NCBI GenBank assembly: GCA_038502055.1
Contig: JAXRKN010000043.1
Location: forward strand, 2,108,001-2,172,000
Source of the DNA: Tanytarsus gracilentus
Taxonomy: Eukaryota > Arthropoda > Insecta > Diptera > Chironomidae
Direction: 5' to 3'
Length of the DNA: 64,000 nt
The number at the start of each line of letters is the position of its first letter. The first letter of the stretch is position 1. This document shows positions 34,322 to 48,050 of this stretch, piece after piece. The notes under the pieces are model-generated. The model was not told the DNA's origin. It ran no database searches and saw only the letters and a list, made by a program, of their open reading frames with translations. The position numbers were made by a program, and so were the translations under genes.

Positions 34322-37300
34322 AGCTCAAACAAAATATTATAAAATACTTTTCTTGTGCGATGACGCCATTTAGTTCTTATTTTTTACCGAGAATAAAAGA
34401 TTAATTTTGCTTGAAATCACTCCTGTCTATAAAAATTTTGCAAGAGATGCCTGCACCTACGTAAAAAGCTCGTTCGTAATCTTTTTAACGTTCGACAACT
34501 TTCTCGACTCGTATTTGATTTCTGAGCAAAACTTCATGCGGCATTTGTTAACAGCGGGCATTGTCAAAACAGTTCATATTGGTTGAATAATAATCCAGCT
34601 GTTAACAACGCGAAACTCTTCAATGTTGCACAGAGAGACGAGTCATACATCAGAAGGAGAAAAACTATGATGTGACTATAACTATTATGTGAAAGTATGT
34701 AAAAATTTATTAAATAAAAAGTTATCTTACAACTTTTTAAAACCTCTGTAAATAAATTTTTCCGACCTTCACCCAAAAAAAATAAATGAAACAAGAATGA
34801 GACTAAAGAAAAAAGTTTACAGAAGAGAACCCATAGAAAATCATTTTTCACAAAGTTTATGTAAAAGCTTTGATATTTTAACAAGACCAAAATTTAATTT
34901 GCTACAAAGAGTGTTTTCTAAAATAAAAAATATTTGACACTAACTTTGAACATCAGAAAGTAATTCGATTTTACTGAAATCGTCGAAATAAAAAATTACT
35001 TTTCAAATCATTCAGCTACCTTTAAAAACTTTCGTTTTAAACACCTCTGCCAAAAAACTCTTGACGCTACATTAATTTCTCTCATTTTCTCGTTGTTCAT
35101 CTTGATTTATGATCGCCATCAACTTTCCATTATCGACTTAGACATTCATCGATGATTAGCTGTAAAATGTTTTATCGATTTTTTTTTCTCTCTGCCTCAA
35201 TCCAGGGAAACTCGACGAACCCCACGCACATCTGCAAATAGAGGCACACGACAGGCTGCCAGGTGAAGAACTTGAAAGTTCAAGAACGAAAAGATAAATT
35301 ACGAGATTAAGTCACGTACACGGTGTGCGTGAGCGGCCCACGAAGGATGAAAGTTTTTCAATATTTCGCTAATTAAAATTCCTGAAAAAAAGTTTAAGGA
35401 AAAAAATTATTTTTAGCTCGATTGAAATATTTTTTATTTCCTTGACTAAATTTTTTCTCATAAATTTTCTTTTACTGTTTTTTTTACAATCCTGGTGTAT
35501 GCTTATTGTCATAAATTTCCTTTTACATCATCATTAAATATATTTTCTTTTGAATGATTTTTTTCCTTTCATTAACAATTAAGTTTTAAGAGCGATTAAA
35601 ATACTTTTTTAGCTGCCGTCTGAGGAAAATTATTGTATTTTTCACCAGTTAAATTTTATCAAATTTCCACCATGGAAAATCTCTTTTCCTTCCACAATTA
35701 TTATCATAAGGTTCATCTTAAGGTTAATACTTTTTTGTATGTATATATAGAGTTTAATAGCTGCCATAAATGTGTTTTTATTTGATTTGATTTTTTTAAT
35801 ATTAAAAATTACTTCAAAAATTTAATTTTTTAAATTTGATATTTTAGATATGACTAGAAAGTGATATTTAAAGGGGTGAGGAGAAAAAGTAAAGAGGAAT
35901 TTTTTAAAAAATCCTGGATGTCCACAAAAAAATATAAAATTTAGTTTAACTTTAAAAAATAATTTAAATCGATAAATTTTTATTGCGATAAATTCGAATA
36001 TTTCACTACTTTTTTCAACATCTAATAACTTTAGAGCATTAAATATTTTAGGCTAACTTGAAAGTAAAATAAACCAGGCACTCTTCAAAAATTCTCCCTT
36101 CTAACCTTCATTTCCTCAACCGCCCTCTTGATTATACTTTTTGACATTGTCATCTTTTCTTATCATCATCCATTAGACTCTTTATAATATGAAAGTGAAG
36201 AGTCTCATCCAGCGATGAAGATAAATAAAGATCAAAGCAAAATGTTCATTTTATTCTTTAGCAAGGAAAATTTCATCTTATCAATTTCCGTTCATAATCC
36301 GATAAAACTACTCAAGAGCGATTTTCATTTGAGTTGTAATGAGGCAATCATTTTACGTAATCCACAGAAAAGGAAGAGAAGAGAGATAGAAGATTTTCTA
36401 AATCCACCAACACTTAATTATCATCTATTGAATTTCCTTATGTGCGGTTTGGAAAGTTTATTGATTTCATCAATTTACTCTTGCATGCTCAATCTCTCGA
36501 AATTAAGCATCTCGTCGCTATTTGTTACCGTCGTCGCTTGCTTCTGTATACAGCAAACGAACGAGGGAGAAAAGAGAAATAAATTGAAATATTTTAACCT
36601 AAAGCAGCCATTTGAGATAAAAGACATGCATTCTACATTATCTGAACTTCTATAATGCTTTTATGCTATTGACGCTGAAAAAATTCACTTCCATAACATT
36701 TTTATACTGTCTTCATTCGAAGAGGAGCATAAAAGAGATTAAAATGAATTAATTGAAGCAAAAAGCAATAAAAAATTAATTACATTGCAATGAATTGTTT
36801 CGAATATAAAAACTATGATTTGTGTCATTCATCCTACGTAATTTAGTAAAACAGTGTAAAAATAATTTTAAATTTTTTACTAAAGTTTCTCACCTCTTGA
36901 TAATTATTTTTAAATAATAATAAAAAATTTAATTAAATTTCTATGCCCATTTATTCCGAATAAAGACAGTAAAAAGTTCATTCGCAAATTATTCCTCTTA
37001 TTTAAAAAAGGGAGACAACGGGGCTTAAAATGAATTGTCATTTTTCTCTCTCATATTTCTATTTTAATAAAATACTTATAATACATTGAACTTCATGCTG
37101 TGTCGCAATTTCAATGTGTCTTTTTTTAAGTGTTATATAAATTTGAAAGTTGTGGGTTTATGCTACTAATAGAAATAATCATAAAACACAGCGGAAAGTA
37201 TTATTTAATGGTGAGCCATTTCATCATCTAGCTGTTCAGTAGTTTAATTGACAGATGACATTTATGCCATAAAAAGCTTCGCTTACTCGCACGTTTTCTT

Positions 37301-40300
37301 CTTTCGCCTGTCGCATTATGAGAAAAGTAAAATTGTGAGAATCAATTCCGATACGAAGCGAAACATTTCTACATCCACCACATGTCACTTTTCTGAATGA
37401 ATCTTAAAAGGAAAAATTATGAAATAAACGCCCTCTCAAGGCGACAGATGTTGTGTGTAATTTTCCCTTCCAAACTTTTTATCATCTTTTCCAGATTTAT
37501 GAATTTTCACCGTGCGCGAAAATAATTTTTTTTGCGTGGGCGAAAAGCTTTTTATGGCTTTTAATGTCATTTTAAATTTAAAACTTTTTTCCGTAGAAAT
37601 ATTTTCGATTTGAATTTTTTTTTGTGAAAGGTTAAATTTTTATTCAAACTCAAATTGTTAATTAAAAACCGCCATTTTCCACTCAGATCGGTTAATTTTT
37701 TCCTCTCATAAAAATTTCATGCTAAAAGCTTCCATTCCATACACGCAATTTTCATCTCAATTAAAAATTATTTTTCTCTTTTTGTGTCGAAAATTATTTG
37801 GACATTAAATGAAAAAAGTCGGCGCACATTTAAAACAGCTTAAATACATCGATGATATTTTCCACTCTTTTTTTTGCTCTCTGATATAATATTTATGGAT
37901 TAATACATTTTTTTCATAGAAAGAGATTATTGTCAGCTGAATTATTTACATTAAAACTTTTTTTTTGCGATAAAAATTTTATCAATCCGTCATAAAAGGA
38001 TTTTTTGTGTAATCTTGATGATTTTTAAATCGCGTCAATTTTCATTACCGAAAAGCGCGAATTTTTTTTGCAGGGTAGTTTGAGTTGATCGACTTATTGT
38101 CTTTTTCACTTTAAAAACTCAAAAACATTCATACCCAATTTTTCAAGAACTTTATTGTCGTCATTTTTATTTCATGCCATTACCAAGTGGGCTCTTTTTT
38201 CGTCATTTATAAAATATTTCATCATTTTTTTATCGTCTTTATTATGCCATGCAAAATATGCTTCTTTGTTTGATGTGCTGTCGGTGGCATCAATGTCAGC
38301 GAAAGATTACATGAAAGCGCATTGCTCACATATTGAACAGATTACTTCAATAACAGAGATTTTATACCGTTTTCATATTTGTATGACACCCACAGATTTA
38401 CTTGCGTGTATACATGTGCCGGATATATTTTGCGTGTTTTTTTTCATAACCAAAAATACTGAAAATTGAAATTATTATAACACAACTCTCGTTACCAACG
38501 TTTTATCATAACAATGGGGTTTGAGAAAGTGTTTGCGGGAAAAAAAGGATTTTCTCTAGAAAAAAGAGAGCTTAAGTTTAACTTAAAATTGAGGTTGGGG
38601 AATGTTTAAAAATTATTTTTGTTAAAAAAATAAAATTTTCGGAATTTTGAGCTTTCACACTAAAAATCTTCAAAAATTTAATTTTTTTTAAAATAAAATT
38701 TTCACAAATCCAAAATCATCCACGTCTCAAAAGCTGTGCGATTTTGATTCAATGCGTAGGCTGTGCATATTTTATCAGTGACTTGCGGCATTTCCTCCGT
38801 CAATTGAATTTTTCACTCATCCATATTGAAATTATCGAGAACGTACAAGAGATGATAAAGGCTACCCAGACGGATTACGGATCAGACCGCAAAAGCAGAA
38901 AATAACAGATGCGGCTTGAGATCAAATTGAGAAAATGGATGTATGTAATTTTCCACTCGAGCTCACCAAACAAACAAAGAGAAAAATGGAAATTTATTCG
39001 ACTCGACTTTCGTGTGGGAGGATGTCGAAGTTGAAAGTTCCTGACATCTCATGTGAACTAAGATTTATTTATGAAACTCCGCAAGAGGTATTTGTGAAAA
39101 ATGTGAGCGCGCGTGCATTCTAGCCTTGCCTAAATCCATAGGAGGTTAGAAAAAGTTTGATAAAACTGAGCTACATGAAAGACTGTCAAAGCTTAGATTG
39201 TGATGAATGGTGATAGTGATTCGATGTGTGGGAGTTTGTGGTGGCTTATTGATTTCATTGGATTTAGGTCGTTTTTTCTTGAGCCAAAGATTTTCTCAAA
39301 AAAAAAAATAAATTTATGCAATTTTTAGAAATTATTTAAAAATTTAATTTAATAAAATAATATTTCAAATTTTTAAAAAATTTTTTAAATTTTAACGGTT
39401 TTCATATTTTTAATTTTTTAAACTGCTTTCACTCACTCTTCAATGTGAAGACGCGCCCTGATTAAACGTTTCACTTGATACAAAGAAAAAAAGTTAAAAA
39501 AGCTTTTAAAACATGTCAATCACTCTTTTCCTCCTTCAACAATAGCGAAAAATAACATTTCCCTCTTAGATTTCATTCTCCGCTTGAAAATCACACCCTT
39601 ATAATGTGACACGCGATATGTCATTGTGTGCATGTATGTGGGTGATTTTCTTTGTTACAAAGTGAAATCGAGAAAAATAAAGAAATTGATGTCGTTGCCG
39701 TTGAGATAAATATTTCTTCTTATCATGCCATTTCAGCCTTCGTCGAGGGAAAAAAAATTCGATGAATGAAAATTGTAAACAACTTTTGGTGCGTGAGAGA
39801 AGAGCGAAAACATTTAATAAATAAAAACAAATGGATTTAGAATGAAGGAAAATTTTCATTTGAATGCGTGGATTTTATTGCGTTGTTGAAGAGTTTTTCT
39901 TGGATGATAAAGAAGGTTGGAAAAAATTGTTGAATTATGCCAATTTTTAATAAATGTTTATTTTCACTCAACGGAAGCTTTCAAAAACTCAACGATGGAA
40001 ATTATTTGAGTGAAAATTTCAAGAAATTTATTTCCAAATTTTCTTTGCTGTGCCATGAGATGAAATTAGAATTATTTAGAAAAAAAATCTTCAAAAAAAC
40101 TTTTTTTTAGAAATTTTCTCAAATCCTTTTTGCCAACCTTCAAAACCTCAGAAAGTTTTTTCTTTTAAAAATTTTCTTTTACTCTTCTTCGTGGAAGTTA
40201 CTTCATGCAAATAAACCATAAAAGCTTTTTCTTCTTGGAAGTCTTTTGAGTGAATTAATGAGCAAAATAAATTTAATTGCTTATCGGAAAATTTTCATTA

Positions 40301-41979
40301 AAATTTTTGAGACAATTTGAGTTTTTCTATTAAAATATTTTTTTTGCCTAACTTTCAAATTAAAACCGTTGACATATCAAATAATCCGTTCATGCACTCG
40401 TGTCTGTTGAGCAAATATAAAATTTTTAGATCGCATAATTTTTCATTAAATTGATGCCTCCCGCACATGTTTTCGGGGTAATATTTAATTATGAACACAC
40501 TCAACAACATTTTGAGTGTCAATTAATTTTTGCGCGCGTCATAGCGTGGTGCGAGAGAGAAATTTTTCATTTTTCGTTTAAATATGTAATAAATTATGCT
40601 CGTAATTCTCATGCAAAAATATTTTATCATGAAAAATTAACATTTTTAAGCTTTCTCTCTCAATATGTCGCACGATAATTTCTTGCGAGTTCAAAATACT
40701 TTTACCTTTAATTATCATTAAACTTTTTTATTTATTGTCATCATTATCTTTTTTTTCATAAAACTATTGTCATTATCGTCATTTTAAGACTTTTTAATAT
40801 TTTTAAAGCTTCATTTTCAAAATAGTTATTTTTTATGGATATTATTTTACTGTCTTCCCCGTCCGAAGTGATTTTTTTGTTTTTTAATTGATATGTTGAG
40901 AAAATTTAATTTTATATCTGTAGAAGGAGCTCTTGATTATGTTTAAATTTCGGAGATAAATTGTTGGAACTACAAAAGTTTTTCAGATTAAAGCTTTAAA
41001 TTTAAAACTCCAAAAAATGTAAAAAAATATTTAAAAATTAAAAGGAAATTTTTTGGAAATTTTAATTTTGAATAAATTAAAAAAAATTAATTAGGAAATT
41101 TAAAAAAATATTCAGAACTTTTTAAAATGTAAACAAGTTTAATTTTTTAACTAAATGTAAACAAACAACTTTAATCTTAAAAATTTAGTAGTTTTGTTAG
41201 ATATGCTGAAATATTTTCATTTATTTGTTTGATATTTTCATTAAGGGGAAGACAGCCTTCAGCTTAGAGTTTCACGACTCTCATCATGAGATAAAAAGAG
41301 ACAAAAATGGAATTTTAAAGACACTAAATCTATTTTTCTTCCTCATGTTCCAACCCATAGACGAGAAAATCTTTCTCCCCCGAGCATAAAAGCAAAGAGA
41401 TTGAGATATGAGCTGGTGAGTGAAATAAGAGAGCTTTAGAATAATAAAAAAAGCTTAGTAGAAAGATCAGTTTATTCTTCAATAGTGGAAGAGAATTATT
41501 TTAAGGGAAGAGATATGTTTGAGAAGTGTACAGGAAGAAGAAGATATGAGGAAAAGTCTTGTTTGCAGTGTTGGTGATTACATAGAAAAACATAAAAATC
41601 TTCGAAATTAAATAAAATTATTTTTAAAATTTAAATGAATTAAATAAAAAATGATTGTCGAATTTTGAGTCAATGATTTTTAACTTATGAGAAAGTAAAA
41701 GATAAAAATCTGAAAAAAATATATTTTTAATCTACGTAATCACTCTCACTTTCTACTAATTTAATTAGATTTCTCTTTTTGAAGAAGATTTTTGCATTCC
41801 ATTTTTTTTGATATGATTAAATTTTTTTCTCTTTTCTTTTTTGATGAAAATGTCGCTGAATAAAAATCCATTAAATATTTTTCTTTTCTTTGTACGGAAT
41901 TTATATGACAATTTCATTTTGTGGTTGATATGAAATTAACATTTTTTTCTCTCTTTTTTTCATTCTCATTTTCTAAAGC
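34322..41979. other. 7.7 kb gene-poor region
   Basis: Very AT-rich with poly-A/T runs. Open frames such as 36215-36655 (+), 38155-38469 (+) and 34564-34890 (-) lack domains, signal peptides or splice support. Two islands stand out: a GC-richer block at 35206-35345 behind a strong acceptor-like pyrimidine tract, and 38820-39123. They could be noncoding or alternative exons; evidence is weak. No RNA gene or transposon was identified. Confidence 0.5.
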
Positions 41980-44900
41980 TTAAATCGATTTTTGATTAGA
42001 TTTTTTACTTGATAGCAGTTGATTAATATAGAAGTAAAAGTCATTGATATTGTCTTGATTAACGCTATTAAAGAATCCATTAAGATCGTAATCATCGTCA
42101 TACATTACCCCGTCATCTGTGGCGGCACTGTTGTCGGATTGTGACGACGATGACGGCATATCGCCGAGATAGTCCTTCACGTTGAACTCATCGCTGCCGA
42201 ACAAATTACTTCCACTATTATCGCTTCTGCTGCTGCTGGCGAGCACTTGAGGCTGCTGAGAGCGTTTGACATTTTCATTTTGTGATGGCCAGTACGATGA
42301 ATGAGAAATCAATTGCATGTCGTCTTTATTGTTGTTGTTGTAGCTAAGTCCATTGCTCTCGTCCTTCAGCAATTTGTTTTTATTGCTGTTAAGTCCACTC
42401 TTGGGACGTCTCGATGTTGCCGGTGACGAGGATGATGAAAGTGATGTTTTATAGCTAAGCGCAGCACGAAAATTACATTTTTTCGAGGGTGGTTGTTGAT
42501 GTACGAAGAAAAAGAGAGAAAATAGAATGAAATTGTATTTTTTTGCTGTGTTATGACATAACGATGACAAGCTTGTGAGGGGGTGAAACCATAGATATGA
42601 CATAATAAATTATTACGATGAAAAAGGCCTAAAATGAAGAGGTTTTATAAAAAATAGCAAGATGTTGTTGAATTTTAAATATCAAGGAGCTTTTTAAAAA
42701 GCTTTTAGAGAGCTCTCGAAATTTTTAAGAAAAAACAACTTGGCTAAAAAATGTTTGAAATCTTTAAATATGTTTACATAATTCTTGTCAAAATTTAAAA
42801 GCTTTTAGAAAGATCTCAAAATAATTATTTTAGTAAAAGAATTCATTTAAAGAAAGTTAATTATTTAATAAAAGTTGAATAATCATTTTCAGTAGAAATT
42901 TACTGAAAGCTCTAATTTTTTAAACATCCTTTAATTTTTATTAACAGACATTCTTTAATTGACTCCCTCATAATTAACAAAGGAAATAAATTTTCCTGTT
43001 TTATTTCCACCCCAACATAATGTCATACAGTTTTACTGCGGAAACGTGTGTGCTTTTGTTCACCATAAAAATACAACATAATCTTTCATTAGCGCACAGC
43101 AAGGCGTAAAATTATTCACCAAACACTTTTGTAGCACAATAAAAAATTAACTTACTGTTGTCCGTTTGTGATGTCTTTTAAGATTGCAGCGCGTGCAGCA
43201 ATTTCCTCGCTTTTACGCTGCTGTTGGAGTTCACGAGCACGTTCAGTCCATACGAGCTCCTTTAAACGTTGAAAGCTTCCACGCTGCGGTGCAATCTGAT
43301 TAAGTCCAGTTGAGCCAAAAATTGCGTGTTGACCGAGATTAGGTTGTCCAGTAATGGTGCTGCCACCGGCCATTCCATTTCCAAACCGAACCTTCTGCTG
43401 TCGACGTCGATTCTGTGCATTCGGTTGTTGCTGCTGTTGCTGACCGCCACCGCCAAATATTGAATTATCTCCTCCAAATGGTTTTAAAAAGTCATCGTAA
43501 ATGGGTCGAGTACGTTCGAGACCGGGTGGAACATCGTAATAACGACCACCAATTGGCATTTGCTGCTGCTGTGGCGATGGTTGATGAACGACTCGTCCGT
43601 AAACAGGTCGTCCAGTCGCACCATAGCGATATCGTGAATTTGCTCTTCGTCTAAATAAAAAAGATGGAAAAATTTAAATGCTTTTGTGGACATAACTCAT
43701 GAATGATTTATGACTGCTTCAGTCGAGAGGGGACTGTGTTTGATTTATATGAAAATTACTTGATCGTCGAGAAATTTTGTATTAAAAAGTTTTAATGTAG
43801 TTTGACACCCTTAGAGAAATTTTTATTTCATAAACGTTAAAGAATTTTTGAAAAATTGAAATTGATTGAAAAAGATAAAAATTTAACTTATTCACAATCA
43901 AACACTCTTTAACTAGTGTCCCACCCCTCAACTGTAATTCACATGAAAAATCACCAAATTCCTTTTTTTTTCATAAAAAATTTATATAAATATAAAAACG
44001 CCTTTCCACCCTCATATCCAATTTCTTTTCGCTTTATCTCGTTTGCGCCTTTCAATATCGTCTGTAAACAAGTGAAATTGAAATCTTGACATTTCTTGCG
44101 AGACAACCACGAAATTTTTCTTTCTCGCTGACTCAAATTGAAATGAAACCTCGAGGATGCGTTTTGTTCAAATATTGGAAAATTTGTAAATAAATATTGG
44201 CGTGGATTGGAAAATAATTGCGTCATTAAATTTTTTTATCAAGGAGGGTGCAATCTTATAAAATAAATTGATCCAATAATTTTTTTAAATCCCACACTTA
44301 GCATTGAAACTTAAACAATATTCAACGTTTATTAATTCAAGCTTTCTCATCAATGCCACTCAAATTTCACGATTATCCTCAACAATATAAATCATGGTGT
44401 AATTTAAATATCCTCGAATAAACCGATTATGACGTCAATGAGAAAAATTCCATGTTTGAGTATGTCGGAAGTGAGTAGCGGAAAAATATGAGTTTCATCA
44501 TGTTAAAACAAAAAAAAATTGACGAAGGATGCTTTGAGGAAGTAAGACGTGCATGAAAATTAGGTTTAATAAAACAAAGAGATTTAAATTTTCCCGCGCT
44601 ATTTTGAATTTTCATCATTAGTTTCAAAAAATTTGAATTTCTCGTTCAATTTTTTTGAAAAAACGTTTAAAAATAATTTTTCGACTTGTTGCTCAGCTTA
44701 GTTTTCATATTTTCTAAAAAAGTTCATTCAGTCTAGAAACATAAATAAAATATGCCATAACTCACCCTCCTGTGCTGCGTGTAGCAGTTGGATAATATGG
44801 CTCCCACACATTCATTCGAAACGGATCATGATATGTGGGTATCTCATTTGTGACCTCTGACGCACGGGATTGTCTACGGGAGAATTGCCACATGGCTCGT

Positions 44901-45755
44901 AATTCCTCGCAAGTCGGCTCGCCAAGATTGAGCGCAGAGCCCTTCATAAGCTCACCACTCTGTCGCTTACTGTTGAGCTCTGTGAGGCCATTTGCGGCAT
45001 TATAGTCGGTGGGCGCTCTCACAATTGAACCGTGGCCAATCAACACTTTACCATTGAGAAGAATAAGCAGCAATATTGAGGGTAGAAAATCAATTAACTT
45101 TTCCTATTGAAATTCCATTACAATCGACGAAGCATTCATTGTCCGAGGGTTGGTGTGAAAAGAAAAAAGAGAAGTAAGAAATCCCAAATGATTATTAACA
45201 TTGTGAGCAACATTGTGTGAGTGTGATTGAATGATAGAACTTATTAATATTGAGATGTCTATTCAATAGATATCGAACATGGTTGAAGGTAAAAATGGAA
45301 TGTTATTAATCTACACAATACGGACATGTGCGAGATATCAGCTTGAAAGGAAGGAAAAAGGAAAAATCAAGTATAAAAAATTGTTTCATAAGTCTCAAAA
45401 GATTTATCATCACAGAAAGCTCTGGAATTTGATAGATAAGGTCAAAAAAATTTTCCTTTTACCTTTCATACCTCAATTTACATATATTAAAAAATTCTTT
45501 TGATATTCTGAAAGGTCATTTTTATAGTGTGGACATGAACAATAAAAAGTTATCGCACGAGAAGACATAGAAAAAGTTTTATAAGAGATAACGTAATACG
45601 AAAAAATTATTTTAATGAATTTTATTCGAAGGGATTTAAATTTAAAATGTTACTATATTTCGTCATCTTTTAAATTTTTTCTAATAAAAATGACATTGTA
45701 TTTCATGCTCTACAAGCCAAATATACGAATCGCTTACCTTTAGCAAATAAATCAT
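41980..45755 (-). CDS. Unrecognised secreted proprotein with dibasic processing sites
   Basis: Exons on the minus strand 45755-45738 (18 nt), 45103-44766, 43650-43156 and 42454-41980 total 1326 nt and encode 441 residues. The 18-nt first exon supplies MIYLLK and completes a signal peptide ending near LIGHG. Basic pairs (NSKRQSG, FSRRQSR, TGGRRANSR, NRRRQQK, TSRRPKS) could be convertase sites. The most ordered part, about residues 55-140, contains one Cys (PTCEELRAMWQFS), SEVTNEIPTYHDPFRMNVWE and GRPVYGRVVHQ. The middle is Gln/Gly-rich and the C-terminal 160 residues are Ser/Asn/Asp-rich and disordered. No enzyme domain is visible. It could be a neuropeptide-like or matrix precursor; I do not recognise it. 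Unspliced reading at the exon 3 donor stops at once. Confidence 0.75.
42455..43155 (-). other. Intron 3 of the secreted proprotein gene
   Basis: 701 nt. The donor CA|GTAAGT overlaps a TAA that would end the protein if the intron is retained; the acceptor CGCTTAG precedes the last exon in the required phase. The sequence upstream of the acceptor stays open for about 150 nt, so a longer last exon cannot be excluded. Confidence 0.65.
43651..44765 (-). other. Intron 2 of the secreted proprotein gene
   Basis: 1.1 kb, AT-rich, bounded by GTGAGT and TTTATTTAG on the minus strand. A minus-strand open frame inside it (43951-44226) has no features and is treated as chance. Confidence 0.75.
45104..45737 (-). 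other. Intron 1 of the secreted proprotein gene
   Basis: 634 nt between the 18-nt start exon (donor GTAAGC) and the acceptor TTTCAATAG. An opposite-strand open frame at 45279-45503 has no recognisable content. Confidence 0.7.
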
Positions 45756-45790
45756 TGTTGTGTGAGAGAAGAAATGCTTTTTTTGATATT

Positions 45791-45828
45791 AACTGTCTTG
45801 ATAAATGTGCCGACGATATTTATTTATA
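45791..45828 (-). promoter_or_regulatory. Core promoter of the secreted proprotein gene
   Basis: On the minus strand TATAAAT (45828-45822) is followed about 34 nt later by the initiator GACAGTT (45797-45791), giving a 5' UTR of only about 40 nt before the ATG at 45755. This independently supports the 18-nt first coding exon. Confidence 0.55.
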
Positions 45829-47986
45829 AGAAAAATTTTCTTATTTTATTTTGTCTTCAGGTGCCAGAAAAAAGGAATCTCGAACCAATTTCCGTGTGCA
45901 GTGAGTGTGAGTATTACAAACTAAATATATTCATTGCTTAGTGACATGAATTATAATAAATGGAACACATAAAACTTGATTGTTCACATCTCATATCATC
46001 GTGTGCATTGTGCATTATTAAATTATTGTCATTTGCTGATTCGATAATGTGCGAGTGCAACTATTTTTTCGACAGCTTTTTTTCTCTCTCGTTTATTTAA
46101 TTTGATGCTGAATTATCTCGAGATCTGGAATTTTTTTCTAAATAATTTTATAAAGTGGTGCGGATGAATGCTGTGGAAGTAAAATATTTAATTAATAAAG
46201 TGCAAAATGGGGTTGAAAAATGGTGCAATTTTACAAAAAGCGTTTCGAGTCAGCAGCTTGAAAACTCTTTATAAATTTTAAATTTTTGTGATGTGAATTT
46301 AAATTTTCAGTTCGAATCCCTAATTTGATTAAAATATTTTGTGGAAAACATTTTTTATTCAAATCTTAAATTGAGCGACTTACATAATTTTTCATACCAT
46401 CTGGCATGTATTAAAAAATAAAAGAAAATGTTTAAAAATAAACCGATCAAAAAAATGAAACCATGACAAAAATTTATTTCATAAAAAATAGAAATTTTGC
46501 CGTGCACTGATTGAAATTTTTTTAGAAGCTTAAAAAATCTTAAAATAGAATTCTTTAGTTCTTTTACTTAAAATATTTAAAGATTTCCGCATTGACTAAT
46601 TAAAATTTTCTTGCTTTAATAAAAATTCCAATGAGTTCTCAATTAAAATCTCAAAAAATCCAAACATTTAAATTTTTAATTGGTTGAAAACTTTCACTTT
46701 CTGTCTCGAGCGAGAGTTTAAAAGCTGCCGACTCCATTACTCAAATTCAATTAATCACTTTGAGAGTATTTAATTAGTTTTCCATGCAATTTTCATGCTT
46801 TTTTGCAAAAAGAATAAATTTATTTATGAGTTCACTGCATGAGAGAGAAAAAACTTTTCATTTCATTGCGCTTTGTAATTTCTGCTGCAGTTGAGTGCTA
46901 CTTCCACAATCGTCTATTGTTGAGGGTGTGGGAGTGACAAAGGATTGGAAACTTGGAATTTTAACAAAAGTTTATAATTTTTAAAATTAAAAATAAAATA
47001 ATAAAGGGAAATCGTTCATCCCTTGATGGCTTTTACAAAAGGTCAAAATTAAATTATAAAATGGACTTAAATTCAATTCACGTTTTACCAACTCCGACTC
47101 GATTGCATAAAACATTCCTTTATAAGCCACTCGGAAAATTTATGATCTGCAATTTTCTCTCCGTGCACATACAAAGTTTTTGTCGTATAAACTCGGAGAG
47201 AGTGCTTCTGTATTTGGTAAGTAATTCAAGTCGTACTCAATGTATGGACATTTTTCAAAAGGATTTTACTGAACCCTTTTTTGGGTTCGTGTATGTTACG
47301 GGTATGGTTGAGAAATATTCGAGTAAATACAATTTTCTACAAGCTCTTGTGGAAATTTCGAGTGAATTTTTTTTATGAAAATTCAAAACTTTTTAAAAGA
47401 ATTTATTTTAATCTTCAATTCATCATTTTACAAGCACATCCCTGTCATTTAAAAGACATGACCCGAAAAGGAAAGGCAAATTTCAATTTTTTTTTTATTA
47501 AAATCGCCAAATGACGCAGAAAAGAACAAAAAGGGAAAAGTCGTAAAGGAGAAAATATTTTGACATTTTCCTCATCATTTTTTATGTGGGGATTGTCTAA
47601 AGAGTAACCTTTCTGAAGTCATCGACTTCGTGCTGAAACATTAATCGTTAATCCCACGCATAAACAATTATTTTATGGTTTCGAGCTGCTGTCATTCCCT
47701 TTATTTAGGTGGAGTGAGAAGAATTTTTGCTATTTTAGCATTCGCACATCATTAATTTCTATTTTAGGCTTGAAATTTCAACTTGAAAACCTCAATTGAA
47801 CATTAAAATTCCTATTCTGTGTCAAGGAAACGTTTCTGTAAAACTCACTACAAATCCTGACACAATTTTACGAGTTCATGACGTCACGACGGGATTTTTT
47901 TCTGCTCCACAAAAAATATTTCTCATGACGTAAGCGATGATAATTTTTCTCATCATGAATCAGATAGTGCTCAAGGATGTGCTTTT

Positions 47987-47988
<2 letters not shown>

Positions 47989-48048
<60 letters not shown>
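47989..48048 (+). repeat. (GT)30 microsatellite
   Basis: Thirty uninterrupted GT dinucleotides. A candidate polymorphic marker; the His/Thr-repeat open frame on the minus strand across it is an artefact. Confidence 0.97.

Positions 48049-48050
<2 letters not shown>

Noticed and set aside
36215..36655. 146-codon plus-strand open frame
   Set aside because: No signal peptide, domain or promoter. Its composition follows the AT-rich background, with no splice or family support.
38155..38469. 104-codon plus-strand open frame with Phe/Ile/Leu-rich sequence
   Set aside because: The hydrophobicity is what poly-T DNA encodes; it starts from a non-ATG codon and has no homology signal.
43415..43693. 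Open frames opposite to or overlapping proprotein exon 3
   Set aside because: They lie in other frames of a confirmed exon and have no start context or features.
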